Source: Lenzites betulinus (Eukaryota; Basidiomycota; Agaricomycetes; Polyporales; Polyporaceae). Taken from it: DNA of 64,000 nt. Positions 34,773-45,800 of this stretch are shown piece after piece. A program made the position numbers and the translations under genes. How positions within the stretch are numbered: the stretch's first letter is position 1; each line of letters begins with the position of its first letter. The notes beneath the pieces were generated by a model, which ran no database searches, was not told where the DNA came from, and was given only the letters and a program-made list of their open reading frames with translations. The DNA lies in NCBI GenBank assembly GCA_022264855.1, contig JABYQU010000067.1:1-64000 (forward strand). The letters run 5' to 3'.

Positions 34773-35637
34773 TCAGCCGAGCCTCTGTGGACTCCCGGCG
34801 AGCGTGCTCCGATCTGGTGCTGGGCCTGTCGTCGCCGCGGCGCATTCCTGCGGAATCGTCGACGGCTGGTGCGGCATGTCCGTCGAGTCCCCAGGGTAGA
34901 AGTCGCGGTCGTTGGAGCCTCCCTGAAGCGGCGGTCCGGCACCTGAGGAGGCGTTCTGTGGCTGGAACCCTGCTTCCGCCGCGGGGCCCGCGTTGAATCC
35001 TGCCGTCCCGGTGCTGGCTGGCGGCGCCCCGTTCAAGTTTCCCTCGTGTGCTAGTGGCGCAGACGTCGTCGATGTGCCGCCGCCAGTGCCGGTGCCGCGA
35101 TGGGCCACGCCGTCGATGCCCGGCCCCCCAGTGAGCTTCGCCATTCCGCGCTCGACCTCGCGGCTCCCCTGTTCCGCCTCGAGATGGCCGCCGCCTGCGC
35201 CGCTACCCGAGTCGAGCACGTTCATAACGCGGCCGCGGATGTTCTCGCCTATTCCTGGAACAGCACCATTCCGGGATCAGCGTATGTATGTCGGGAGAGG
35301 CGAGGCGAGGCGGGTGGGTGGCGCGAGAGGCTCCACGGATGTCGCGATCTCGTATGCAGGCACAATGGTTCTGAGACCTGCCGACTCGAGGAGCGTGCGG
35401 GGTAGCCTCTCTAACGCCACGGCCGGGAGGATGGTTCGACCTTCGCGTGTGTAACGCGGGTAGGGACTGCGGGAGGAAACGTAAACGTACCGTGGACGAC
35501 CTCGGCTGTTCCTCTGCGCTCCACATCAGGCTCGGGTCACGGAGATATCAACGGAGAACATACTTGAGTTTCCGATGGGTGCTACTGCCTCCGCCGCTGT
35601 TATTCGTGTTGTTCGTGCTGTTGCCGACGCTTGTCAT
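34773..35637 (-). CDS. Small hydrophilic Gly/Asn-rich protein, paralogue 2
   Basis: Exon 1 is 35637-35564 (starting MTSVGNSTNNTNNSGGGSST) with a GTATGT donor. The last exon runs from about 35260 to 34773 and encodes GIGENIRGRVMNVLDSGSGA, GGGHLEAEQGSREVERGMAK and a disordered Gly/Pro/Thr tail. The split after HRKLK matches the intron site of the paralogue at 31907-32373, and the GN-RG-M-DS/G-GG-H-E pattern is shared. The middle of the gene (35561-35260) could hold one long or two short introns. I could not choose the acceptor: the obvious CCAG/GAATAGG site shifts the frame. Confidence 0.5.
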
Positions 35638-38600
35638 GTTGCTTGATGTACGTTTGTGTGAAGGTGGTTCGTAGGATGCTTACCTCAACGCCGCTGTCCT
35701 CGCCGTTATAAAGCGACTTCAGCGATCGAAGGGTGCATGACGAGGAGTGGAGCGAGTCGACAGCTGGTGGAAACCCTGTACGACCGAGGTTAGGGTTGCC
35801 ATTACTATTATAGCGTTCTTGCTTCAAACGGCAATGCGATTACACTGTCAACTCCTTCTTCCTCATTACTCTCACGTCTTGCCACCCAGGTCTAGAGCTG
35901 GCGAGAAAAACGTGCTCAGCGGACCTCCATTCGCTACCAGGTCCCTGATGTTCCTGGCCTGCCTATGAGCGCCGTACAGCCCTATACATTAACGGAGGCG
36001 ATTGCGCTCCCCAGGCGGGAGAAGTGTCACTTACAATTCGCAGGCTACAAGGTTCTACAACTCCCGCAACTCAAAACCCCCGCATCTCCATACTCGTGCT
36101 ATAGTTGTGTCGAGATTCACCGAATAGACGCTGGACAGTTCGATAGCTGGATCCCCGTATCTGAGATGGCCCGGAGGAGGTTAAATAGCGGCTTGTGGTC
36201 AACTCAGCGCCACCTGCTCCTTCCTCGCATCTCTCAGAGTAGGTTCGCGTTGTAAGCGTGCCCGCGTCGCCGGATGTCTTGGATCACACAGCGCGATACA
36301 TTTCGTCGTACGCTTGCATCATGCGTCGTAATCCTGGCGCTACCTTCCGCCTTTCGACTGAATGCCACCCAGCCCCGTGCACTTCATCTCGCGAGCTTTC
36401 ATCGCTGCTCTAAGACGGATACAACGCCCGATCCCATATGCCCGCACACGCAGATAAGCACGGCGTCCCGCGGGCTGCACAAAGCCCGTCTTGCCCTGTT
36501 TCGCCAATCCGGGGACACGGGGGTAGAGGTCCAGGCACGGACGGGCGGACGGGGACGCAGACCGCCCCGACGTGGATCGCGCAGGCGCCCACAGATCATG
36601 GCAACGCCATCGCGCTCGCAATATGCCTGGAATGCTTTCGACATATCGAGGCTAGGTGCCCCATCGGCCGCTTCCTGCGGGCGGGCCTTATCGCGAGAAG
36701 CGCGTCGCTCCGCGCAGTGCATTCTCTGCAGCCGCCCGCGCTGCTGGGCTATAAAGGCGCGAGCTGCTGGGCCTCTTGGAGATGCACATCCTCACGCTGC
36801 ATCCCCACCACTTCCTGTCTCCACCAGAACCATAACGCCACACCCCTCCGCAGACGGCGTGTTAGGGTCAGCGCAGACGTGCGTGCACACCGTGCCGCAT
36901 CATTCGACGATGGGGGGAACAAAGGTGAGTAGTCGCTGTCCATGTCCTCGTCCACACCACCGCGGGTGCACCCCGTGCCTTCCTTGGGTGCCACGTACCC
37001 ATGCCTCGCGAGAGCGCGTCCACTCGGGCGCGCACCGCTTGCTGGGTGGTGGCGGCCGCAAGGATTGGTACGGGCGAATCTACCGTGGCGGGGTGGACCC
37101 CGTCGCTTCTCGTCTCTGCACCACGCGCACTCTCTTGAGGGTGCGATCGTTTGACCAGTGGCCACCAGTGGCACTGGCAGGAGGGCACCAGCACTCGCCC
37201 TTCGTGGCGCTGCGCAGTGTGCCGCCGCCGCCACAAACGCTGCTGTCGGCCCGTGTGCACGCCCGTGTGGACAGTGCGGCGCGAGCATCTTGCAAGAGTG
37301 ATGGTCCGGGGCGTGCTGCGGCCCCGAGCGTGCTTACTGTCCGGCGGTGGCGCGTGTGCGCTGTTACGCGGCACGCCGCAGGTCTGAGGTTGGACATGTC
37401 CGGACACGCTGGAGGCTCTGGAATGGAGGACTGACCATGCTGGGACGGTCGCTCCATCATGGACGCGGATGTCGTGATTACTTTTGTCGCTCCGAGGCTT
37501 GAGTGCTGGTCACATTATGTGAGGGTTTGATCGATGCATGTAGCGGATATTACGGGTTCCCTTCGGGGTGGCGCTGTGTCTTCGATGAAGCTCTCATTTG
37601 GGGCACATACTATACCCCGAGAATGTTCGCGCACCGATATTGTCCTAGAAACCCGGAGGAAGAAGGGATTTCGCGAAAATCGCGACATTGACCGAACCAG
37701 CGGAAACAGGCTGTGCTTTCAAGAACGCCGTCAATGTCGTAATTCATGACTGTCCTCCAGGGTCCCCAGTCGAAAGAACCTACCGTTGAACGCTCTACCA
37801 AGTATTCTTGCGGGACAGTCGGAGGATACGGGATTGTGGCACAACGATCGAGCAAGCCCCACCGTGACTAGAAGTCGTTCATTGCCGCACTGTGCCGTGA
37901 TGAGTACCCCGCGGGGAGCTGCCCGACCCTGCAAAATGTATAGTCTGGCGCAATAGAAACGGGTCAAGCGGCAGTGTCGCTGGACAACGCGCGACACCAC
38001 CCCGGCCCACTGACCTGAACACACCCTCGATGCGGAAAGAACTGGCCTTCGAGCGGGCGTTGTGCGGACGCACTGGCAGTGATTGGGTGCGGCGGCCCCA
38101 TCACACAGGACCCAGGGGGCAAGAAGGCGCGCCGGGCCGCGCGGACGACGCCACCACGTCGCGGTGCAGCAGGGCACAGCGTGCTGAATTAAAGCTTGAG
38201 TCTAACTGGCACAGATCAGACCCACCGATGGGCGCGAGCGGTGCCGGCACGCTCTGGCGGGGGCAAGTCAATGCAACGGTTCGAGGGAGCACGGTCTGGT
38301 CTGGTCAGGTGCTGTCGCGCAGCTGGCAGATGATGTCTACGGGCGTACCTGGGACGCGGTCGGAAGAGGGGCGGCGGAGGTGTTGGGAGGGTGCGATGGT
38401 GATCCGCGGGCCCCGATGTGCACTTACGAGATATACGAAGGTGTTGTAGTGCACGTTTCTTTTCGTCTAGAACACAAGCACGCCCAGACATTGATCGTAC
38501 AAAGGAGGGTCTCTTCCAGAGGAGCTCGGCAAAGGGGTACCATTGTATATAGAATCGACGGCATGACGAAGCACAGCAGGAACCTTCATAAAACTCAAGG

Positions 38601-39162
38601 AGGGCAGGTTGCAGCAATGCTCCGTAACTCCGAGAGCAACGGTGAAGGCCCAGAGAGCTGGAAAGTGCCAGAGGACGTTCTGAGAAGCCAGCGCATGTAC
38701 CAAGAATGCTTCGATGAGCCGCAGAATCGCCCAGGATCAGAAGGATGTGCTGTGAGTATCACCAGGAGTACTCTAGACATCGACCCCCGATCCCGTCGGT
38801 GTGGTAAACCTAGACAGAGCTGTTATCTTGAAGAAAGACGCAGAAGTACGATCAAAGAATAATGTGTATAGTACCTATCATTTTCGCTTGTCCCTCCGCT
38901 GGACAGCAATGCCACCTACCGAGCATAGATATACAGGACGAAGCCTCCGGATAAATCGTGATCAATGCGGACAAGTAGGGACAAGTACACAAGCGCTTCT
39001 GAAGGCAGGAAGAAGAGATTTGATCGGAGCTGCTTGGAGTGGCACCAGGATTTGCGTCGGAGTCTTAACATAAGCGCCACAAAGCAAAGCTTGTCCTCGG
39101 TGTCTGTCCGTCCATCCTCAAGCCAACGCCCTCCAAGCCGACCTCAAGACACATCAACGACA
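35638..39162. other. Long gene-poor GC-rich stretch
   Basis: Several long ORFs (for example 36274-37434 plus and 36399-37407 minus) overlap on both strands with the same Arg/Pro/His/Ser-rich composition, the signature of GC-rich noncoding DNA. I see no domain, tRNA or tandem repeat. The final 100 bases (pyrimidine-rich, 39090-39162) are the likely promoter/5' UTR of the eL8 gene. Confidence 0.45.
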
Positions 39163-40543
39163 ATGGTGAGACTTTCCTCGTCGCCATCGTGCGTCGCAGT
39201 GTACACGGAGCAAAGGAGAATCCTGCCAGAGTGAGAGATTGGGGATGGATGGTACGTCTTCAGTCCGGATGACAATCTTTCGGCACCCCTCACGTTCTAT
39301 CAGGCAGGATCTCCTCACTAGCAAACACAAACCCATTGCCGAGCTACAGTCTATACGACAACAGCGTTGACGCATGGTGTATTGCTGGGCTCGTATCTAC
39401 TCGTCTTCACCGGCGAGCAGATGCGGGCGCTAGAGCTCCGGGTGCACTGCGATGGCGGCGGCTTTATTGCTGCTTAACGCCTTGCTGATTGCCTCGTCTC
39501 AATGACCAGCCCAAGGCCACCAAAGGATCTGGCAAGAAGCCCGCCTCCGCCCCCTTCGGCGCGAGCAAGTCGACGAAGGCTCAGAAGAACCCCCTCTTCG
39601 AGTCCCGCCCCAAGAACTTTGGTATCGGTACGTCACTGCTGCCCTCAAACGTTGAGGGTTGTGCTCACCGATCCCATCACCGCAGGCCAGGACATCCAGC
39701 CCAAGAAGGACTTGACCCGCTTCGTCAAGTGGCCCGAATACGTCCGCCTCCAGCGCCAGAAGGTCATCCTGAGCCAGCGTCTCAAGGTCCCCCCGGCCAT
39801 CGCGCAGTTCTCCCACACCCTGGACAAGAACACTGCTACGCAGCTGTTCAAGCTCCTGAACAAGTGCGTTCTTAAAATACCATATATGCCGCTTAACTGA
39901 CGGATATCGCCGCTCTAGGTACCGCCCCGAGACTAAGCAGGAGAAGAAGGCTCGTATTGACGCCGTTGCCAAGTCCACTGCTGAGGGCAAGGAGGCCCCC
40001 GCCAAGGTTCGTAGCCTCAGTCGTGTTGACATCATGCAATGACTTACCAGAATCATAGGACGAGACTAAGAAGCCCCTCTTCGTCAAGTACGGTCTTAAC
40101 CACACCGTTGCTTTGATTGAGGCGAAGAAGGCGTCGCTCGTCGTCATCGCCCACGATGTCGACCCCATCGAGCTCGTCATCTTCCTCCCCGCCCTCTGCC
40201 GCAAGATGGGTGTGCCCTACGTCATCGTCAAGGGCAAGGCCCGCCTCGGCACGGTCGTTCACAAGAAGACCGCCGCCGTCCTGACCCTCCAGGACGTCCG
40301 CAGCGAGGACTCGCGCGACCTTGCCACCCTCGTCAGCGCCGCCAAGGCCAACTTGTATGCCACTTTCCCGTTCATAACATCTCTCAAACTGACCACCCGT
40401 CGCATTTTAGCACCGAGAAGTACGAGGAGCACCGTCGCCAGTGGGGTGGAGGCATCCGCGGTGCCAAGTCCACCCAAATGCTCCGCAAGCGCGCGAAGGC
40501 TCTCGGCCAGACCCTCTCCGTCGCGAACGCGCAGAAGCTCTGA
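39163..40543 (+). CDS. RPL8: 60S ribosomal protein eL8 (L8/L7a), six exons
   Basis: Join: 39163-39165, 39510-39627, 39686-39863, 39919-40006, 40059-40354, 40411-40543; 271 aa. The start codon stands alone in exon 1 (ATG followed directly by GTGAGA) and a 344-nt first intron leads to [10 protein letters not shown]. Single-codon first exons are common in ribosomal protein genes, and no other in-frame start exists after the acceptor at 39509. The rest is unmistakable: [80 protein letters not shown] and [20 protein letters not shown]. It is an eL8/L7Ae-fold protein of the large subunit near 25S/5.8S rRNA. The alternative is that the true exon 1 uses another upstream ATG. Confidence 0.95.
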
Positions 40544-40836
40544 GCGGAGGATCGCGTTTTATGTCGGGTCGGTGCGGGCTTGTATCGACAATCAAAAGAC
40601 GAGTGCTCGTCGTGAGCATCGTAGTTGCTGCGTCGCACGCATGTTGGCCTATGCTTATGATACATGGAATGTATGCATCACCGTGTTGTGGCCGCTGTTG
40701 TCCACTAGTTACCCGTGTACGATTAAGAAGTATGTTTGGATGAAGCATAGCGGGCGCTCCATGCCACGCGCGTCTGGCTACGATCGACGAAGTACAACGT
40801 GAGCTTGACCACGACCACCGTGAACACAGGGGAGAC
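40544..40836. other. Spacer between eL8 and the interrupted host gene
   Basis: This must contain the eL8 terminator region and the promoter of the next plus-strand gene. No distinct signal can be named. Confidence 0.4.
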
Positions 40837-40972
40837 ATGTCTCAGCAAAACTCGTACTATAGTGCAGGCCTGGGTTTTGGTTTCGATGTCTCGAGCCTAC
40901 CATCGTCGTACTCACAGCCGATGCTGGGTGGCCAAGGCAGCTCCCTTCCAAACGTGGACTTGAACTCGCCAG
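40837..40972 (+). pseudogene. Host gene of unknown function, 5' part, interrupted by the retrotransposon
   Basis: The ATG at 40837 opens MSQQNSYYSAGLGFGFDVSS and runs to LPNVDLNSP, where the 5' LTR begins. The frame continues exactly after the 3' LTR once one copy of the GCCAG duplication is discounted (EVFKQNIQIIQNLVSRIQ). Read-through into the LTR gives a stop after about 15 foreign codons. The protein is not one I recognise; the pieces look like a mainly helical protein with a low-complexity N-terminus. Confidence 0.6.
40968..40972. repeat. Target-site duplication GCCAG, left copy
   Basis: The five bases before the 5' LTR are repeated directly after the 3' LTR (48313-48317). Five-base duplications are usual for Ty3/gypsy integrases. 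Confidence 0.95.
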
Positions 40973-41181
40973 TGTTACAACCATACGTGCTTCAGTGACG
41001 GTTGGTCACACGATTATGTCTGGGATCGGTCACGGACTCTGCCTCGTGGTTACCATGTGTTTTGGATACGTGTTTCGGTGCCTCATGGCTACGGTGTGTT
41101 TCTGCTACGCGTTTCAGTACCTTATGGCTACGGTGTGGTTACCTGCAGGCTGCGCCTCATGGTTACAGAGTGTCTCACATG

Positions 41182-41188
41182 TATATAT
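41182..41188 (+). promoter_or_regulatory. TATA box of the 5' LTR
   Basis: TATATAT lies 34 bases before A41216, the inferred 5' end of the genomic RNA from the self-priming match. The spacing fits an RNA polymerase II core promoter. The same box is present in the 3' LTR. Confidence 0.7.
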
Positions 41189-41198
41189 ACGAGTAGGA

Positions 41199-41220
41199 GA
41201 GCTGAGGAGAACCTCAGCTC
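41199..41220 (+). other. Perfect 9-bp hairpin in the LTR
   Basis: GAGCTGAGG and CCTCAGCTC flank the loop AGAA. The 3' arm overlaps the first bases of AGCTCGACCT, the segment used for self-priming. If transcripts begin upstream of 41199 the hairpin would compete with pairing to the primer-binding site. If they begin at 41216 it acts only as DNA. It is repeated in the 3' LTR. Confidence 0.7.
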
Positions 41221-41339
41221 GACCTGGTTATCTATCGCCCTTCGAACCTCCCCTCTGAACCTCGATCCCTCTGTGTGAAGCGAATAAGTCCCTGTGCTGA
41301 AAGCCTAACAAGCGAACCACTGGGCGTCGTCCTAACATA

Positions 41340-41349
41340 AGGTCGAGCT
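41340..41349 (+). promoter_or_regulatory. Self-complementary primer-binding site
   Basis: AGGTCGAGCT begins two bases after the 5' LTR and is the exact reverse complement of AGCTCGACCT at 41216-41225 within the LTR. In Tf1/sushi elements the first 11 or so nucleotides of the RNA fold back on such a site and prime minus-strand synthesis without a tRNA. I infer the same here. I did not check exhaustively for a tRNA 3'-end match of comparable length. Confidence 0.75.
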
Positions 41350-41413
41350 CTCCCCATCCGTCGATCTACCAGGATCTAGACAACCAGCTGAAACCCGACG
41401 AACCCGAACCTGA

Positions 41414-41878
41414 ACCGCTGCTGAAAAGCGAGCGGTAACCCGACGAATCGACACGGAACCAGTCCCGAACGAATCAGAAGACTGGTCCTTTGACCCCAGC
41501 ACTGGGTTAATCTACCACGAAGAACACCTAGTCTACCCAGTAGGAAACGACAAGTGGAGATACGTAAACCAAGAACGAACAGACGTAACTATCGACGAAC
41601 TCCGAGCAGAGAACCCTAACTACGACGAACGATACTATCGCTTCACTGGAAGAGAAGCCCCGAGACTAAGAGTCACACCGAACCCGACCCCACTCGACCA
41701 GATCGCACAGGAAGATCCTGTCCCAAGAGAGCCAGAACCCGAGAACTCCGAGAGCGAATCAGAGCAATCTCAGCATAGCTTCGACACCCCCACCCCACGA
41801 ACCACCGGAGAACTTCCTGCATTAACAGACGCAGTAGCCACTATCCATATCCACGAAGAACCCCGACCGCAACCCAGA
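41414..41878 (+). other. ATG-less open frame continuous with gag
   Basis: After the stop TGA at 41411 the gag frame stays open for 155 codons before the first ATG (41879). It reads as a plausible acidic protein (EDWSFDPSTGLIYHEEHLVY, DVTIDELRAENPNYDERYYR, PREPEPENSESESEQSQHSF). No ATG occurs in it. Translation from a non-AUG codon or from an upstream spliced leader would add it to gag. Alternatively it is just conserved leader RNA. Confidence 0.5.
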
Positions 41879-42796
41879 ATGGCAGACGAAGTCAAGCTCA
41901 AGATGCCGCCGACCTTTGATGGCAAACGAGAAGAGCTCATCGGATGGACCCAGAAATGCGCTCTCTACTTCAAGTTCTACGAAACCAAGTTCAACACCGA
42001 CGAGAAGAAAATAACATTCGCGCTCATGTTGATGAACGAAGGAACGGCAGGACAATGGGCCAGCGACTTCATCACTGAAGCTGAAGCTCGGAATCCCGTC
42101 AACTATGGCACTTGGAATGCCTTCAAGGACGCGCTTAAAGCTTCGTTCCAAGACGTCGATATGGCCGCCAGCGCCAGAGTCCTGCTACGGAACCTCAATC
42201 AGGGCAAGAAGACAGCGGAAGAATACATTCTCGAGTTCAAGAATGTCATCAGTCGATGCGGAATCAAGGACTTTAACGTTATCGCCGACTTCTTCTATCA
42301 AGGGCTGAACAAACCCCTGAGAGAAAAGATGTTTGCATTGGCCACTATGCCAGATGACGCCAGCAAGCTCTACTCTCAAGCAGCCCGCCTCGAACAGCAA
42401 TGGCGACTAGGCCAAGCCTACGATAAGAACTCGACGAAGAAGCCAGTATTCTTCCCAAAGCGCTACTCGAGCCCAAAAGAGAAGGACCCTGACGCCATGG
42501 ATGTTGATCGCATGACCACCGAAGAAAGAGACCGACACTACAAGGAAGGACGATGCTTCACCTGTCATGAAATTGGACATCTCTCTCGCCACTGCCCAAC
42601 CAGGAAGAACAAAGGGAAGCAGCCAGCACGCAAGATGCGGATGACCGAAACAGAGGAGGAAGCCGAAGAAGAGGGCGACGAAGACGGGAACACTCGCACT
42701 GTTACAACAGCCAGAATTCGCACTGCACTCAGAGGAGTTACCAACCCAGTTGAGAGGGACTCGATGGTGAAGGACATCCTGGAGGAGGGTTTTTAA
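41879..42796 (+). CDS. gag: Gag polyprotein
   Basis: 305 aa from the first ATG. The body has the retrotransposon capsid pattern (GWTQKCALYFKFYETKFNTD, ALMLMNEGTAGQWASDFI, WNAFKDALKASFQDVDMAAS, TAEEYILEFKNVISRCGI). A CCHC zinc knuckle CFTCHEIGHLSRHC occupies C226, C229, H234 and C239, and binds the genomic RNA in homologues. A long acidic tract follows before the C-terminus. The stop TAA directly follows the slippery heptamer at 42787-42793. The frame is open upstream (see 41414-41878), so the true N-terminus may be longer. Confidence 0.95.
   Translation: MADEVKLKMPPTFDGKREELIGWTQKCALYFKFYETKFNTDEKKITFALMLMNEGTAGQWASDFITEAEARNPVNYGTWNAFKDALKASFQDVDMAASARVLLRNLNQGKKTAEEYILEFKNVISRCGIKDFNVIADFFYQGLNKPLREKMFALATMPDDASKLYSQAARLEQQWRLGQAYDKNSTKKPVFFPKRYSSPKEKDPDAMDVDRMTTEERDRHYKEGRCFTCHEIGHLSRHCPTRKNKGKQPARKMRMTETEEEAEEEGDEDGNTRTVTTARIRTALRGVTNPVERDSMVKDILEEGF
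42787..42793 (+). promoter_or_regulatory. -1 ribosomal frameshift site G_GGT_TTT
   Basis: The heptamer GGGTTTT has the canonical X_XXY_YYZ form in the gag frame (GAG GGT TTT TAA). A -1 slip reads GGG TTT TTA and enters the pol frame, which is open from there to the pol ATG at 42850 and onward to 46608. The stop codon immediately after the slip site is also typical. A downstream pseudoknot or stem was not worked out. Confidence 0.8.
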
Positions 42797-42849
42797 GAAC
42801 GTGGTCCGAAGCGACGTCGAAACCACGCACGCAGGTCCGTGCTGTAATT

Positions 42850-45800
42850 ATGGCAGACACCACCAAGCAATCCATGAGGATACCGCTGGCCATAATCACG
42901 GACCGAATCGTCGAAACCCAAGCCCTTATCGACACGGGAGCACAAGACTCCTTTGTGGACTATCGATATGTCCTAGAAAAGAAACTGCCGATACAACCCC
43001 TCAAGGTCCCTATCCGAGCCCTCAACGCCGATGGAACCCCAAACAAGCAAGGGACAATCAAAGACTGTTCAGTCCTAGAAATCGAAGCTGGAGGACATCG
43101 ACATCTTGTCCGCATGCTTGTCACCTCTCTAGGAAAGGAGAAGATCATCTTAGGGCTTCCTTGGCTACAAAGGGTCAATGCCGAAATTGACTTCACCCGA
43201 GGCTCCCTTCACATCGACCCAGCAAAAGTGAATCTACAGCTCTCTGAACGGTTGCGACAGCTCTGGTTCCCAGAACAGAACCACTTCACCGGACGAATCA
43301 TGCGGAAGACAACCATAGAAGATATTCCTGAAGACAATACGCGCCAACAGTCGGAAGAAGGCAGTATCATTGCACAACAGGACACCATGAAAGCACCCTT
43401 TGCAGAATTACCCACGCCAAACGACGATCACCAAGAACAATGCACCGATAACCTGATACTAGCGTACCTGGACAAGACCATTGAGCACCACGGGGACTAC
43501 CTAAAGCTAGGAGACAAACTCACCACAGAAAACCCTAGTGAGGAAGAAGACCAGCGAGTCCGTCCCCGCCCGCGAATAGGACGAATCTATCGAGCACCGG
43601 AAGGAACAAGCTTCATCTACTCTATGAATCTCTGGATACGGGCCAAGATCAACCCGGCTATGGCGCTCGCACAACAAGCGTCCGAGAATAACCAGAAGAT
43701 CCTACCTGAAGCATACCAAGAATTTGCATCGGTGTTTGAGAAGAAAGCGGCGGAACGATTCCCATCCTCCAGACCCTGGGACCATGCCATTGAACTGAAA
43801 CCGGATTTCGTGCCTAAGGATTTCAAACCATATCGGCTGTCTCCACAGGAGCAACAAGCAGCCGATGAATTCATTGATGAAAACCTAAAGAAAGGCTATA
43901 TTCGCGAATCCAAATCCCCAATGGCATCACCACTATTCTTTGTTGGCAAGAAGGATGGATCTCTACGGCCATGTCAAGACTACCGCTATCTCAACGAAGG
44001 AACCATCAAGAACGCTTACCCGCTCCCGCTAGTAGCCGAACTGGTTGACAAGCTGCAAGGTGCCAAGATCTTCTCCAAACTAGACTTGCGATCAGGCTAC
44101 AACAATGTGCGAATCAAAGATGGTGATCAATGGAAAGCAGCTTTCAAGACCCACCGAGGACTATTCGAACCCATGGTCATGTTCTTCGGACTATGCAACT
44201 CCCCAGGAACCTTTCAGGCAATGATGAACGCCCTATTCAAAGACATGATCGACGAAGGATGGCTTGTGATCTACATGGACGATATCCTCATCTTTTCGAA
44301 GGACCAGAAGACACACAAAGAACGGACACGAAGGGTGCTGCAAAGGCTACAAGAAAATGACCTGTTCTTGAAGCTGGAGAAATGCACTTTTGACGCACCA
44401 GAAGTGGAATATCTTGGGATGATCATCCGGGAAAACCAGGTAGCCATGGACCCTATCAAGCTGAAAGGCATCCAGGATTGGAAAGAACCCACCGACGTCA
44501 AAGGAGTACGGTCATTCTTGGGCTTTGGTAACTTCTACAGGCGTTTTATCGATCACTTTTCGGATATTGCAAAGCCGCTGAACGACCTAACCCGAAAGAA
44601 CACCAAGTGGGAATGGACACCAGCCTGTCAGCAAGCCTTTGATACCCTGAAGAACAGATTCACCACAGCACCCGTCCTGCTAATGCCTGACACCTCCAAA
44701 CCATTCTTCATCGAATCAGACGCATCGGACTTCGCATCAGGAGCCGTCCTCCGACAACGAGACGAAAATGGCGACCTCCATCCATGCGCATATTTGTCCA
44801 AGGGATTCAACGAAGCAGAACGAAACTACGAGATCTATGACAAAGAACTCCTAGGGATAATCCGATCTCTACAAGAATGGCGCCACTACCTCCTCGGAGC
44901 ACCTCATCCAGTACAAGTCCTTTCTGACCACAAGAACCTGACCTACTACCGTGATGCCCACCGACTGAACCGACGGCAAGCAAGATGGCTACTCTTCCTA
45001 TCCGAATTCGACATCCAGCTACACCATGTCCCAGGAAAAGACATGATCCAATCCGACACCCTGTCCAGACGACACGACCTTGGCCATGATAAGAAGAACG
45101 ATAATAATGACCGCGTCCTCCTACCCGAACACCTCTTCGTCAGAATGATTGACTCCGAACTGCAAACACGCTTCAAAGAGTTTGTCATCAAGGACCAGAT
45201 ATTCCAGGCAATACACATGGCGCTGAAGACCGGAACACTTCCCCCCATCAAATCCGCACTATCAGATTGGGAAGAACGGGACGGAATGGTATTCTTCAAG
45301 AACAGATGCTACGTCCCCGCTGATGAACAACTTCGGAGAGACCTAATCCAACGCTACCATGACACCCCGGCAATGGGACACCCCGGACGCTTCAAGACAC
45401 TAGAACTCCTACGACGCGACTACTGGTGGCCAGGAATGCACACAATGGTGTCTCGCTACGTGGAAGGGTGCGCGGAATGCCAGCAAAACAAGATCAATAC
45501 GCATCCCACCACACCACCGCTGAACCCCATCTCGGCTGACGGCGTCACACGACCCTTCCAGCAAATCTCTGTTGACTACATCACCGATCTACCGACATCT
45601 GACGGTTTTGACTCAATCATGGTCATGGTAGACCACGGCCTTACAAAGGGGGTAATCCTTACACCGTGCAACAAGACCATCGACGCCATCGGAACAGCCG
45701 CGCTCATGTATCAAACCGTATACCGACGTTTTGGCCTCCCAGAAAAGATCATCTCCGACAGAGGACCACAATTCACATCACACGTCACCAAGGAACTAGG

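Larger units (their letters stand above)
40973..41337 (+). repeat. 5' LTR (365 bp)
   Basis: Starts TGTTACAACCATACG and ends GTCGTCCTAACA. It carries a TATATAT box (41182-41188), a hairpin (41199-41220) and the sequence AGCTCGACCT (41216-41225) that is complementary to the primer-binding site. It contains several copies of CATGGCTACGGTGTG/CTCATGGTTAC-type motifs between 41070 and 41165. Confidence 0.97.

Noticed and set aside
36274..37434. 386-codon plus-strand ORF
   Set aside because: Same two-strand GC-rich behaviour; no motif, no conserved-looking segment, no splice structure.
39166..39509. C/D-box snoRNA in the RPL8 first intron
   Set aside because: A C-box-like GGATGACA is present, but the only CTGA at a suitable side is more than 200 nt away, too far for a normal C/D snoRNA.
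40995..41258. ORFs of 64-87 codons inside the LTRs
   Set aside because: Present identically in both LTRs, short, made of repeated VSVPHGYG-type text; LTR sequence, not genes.
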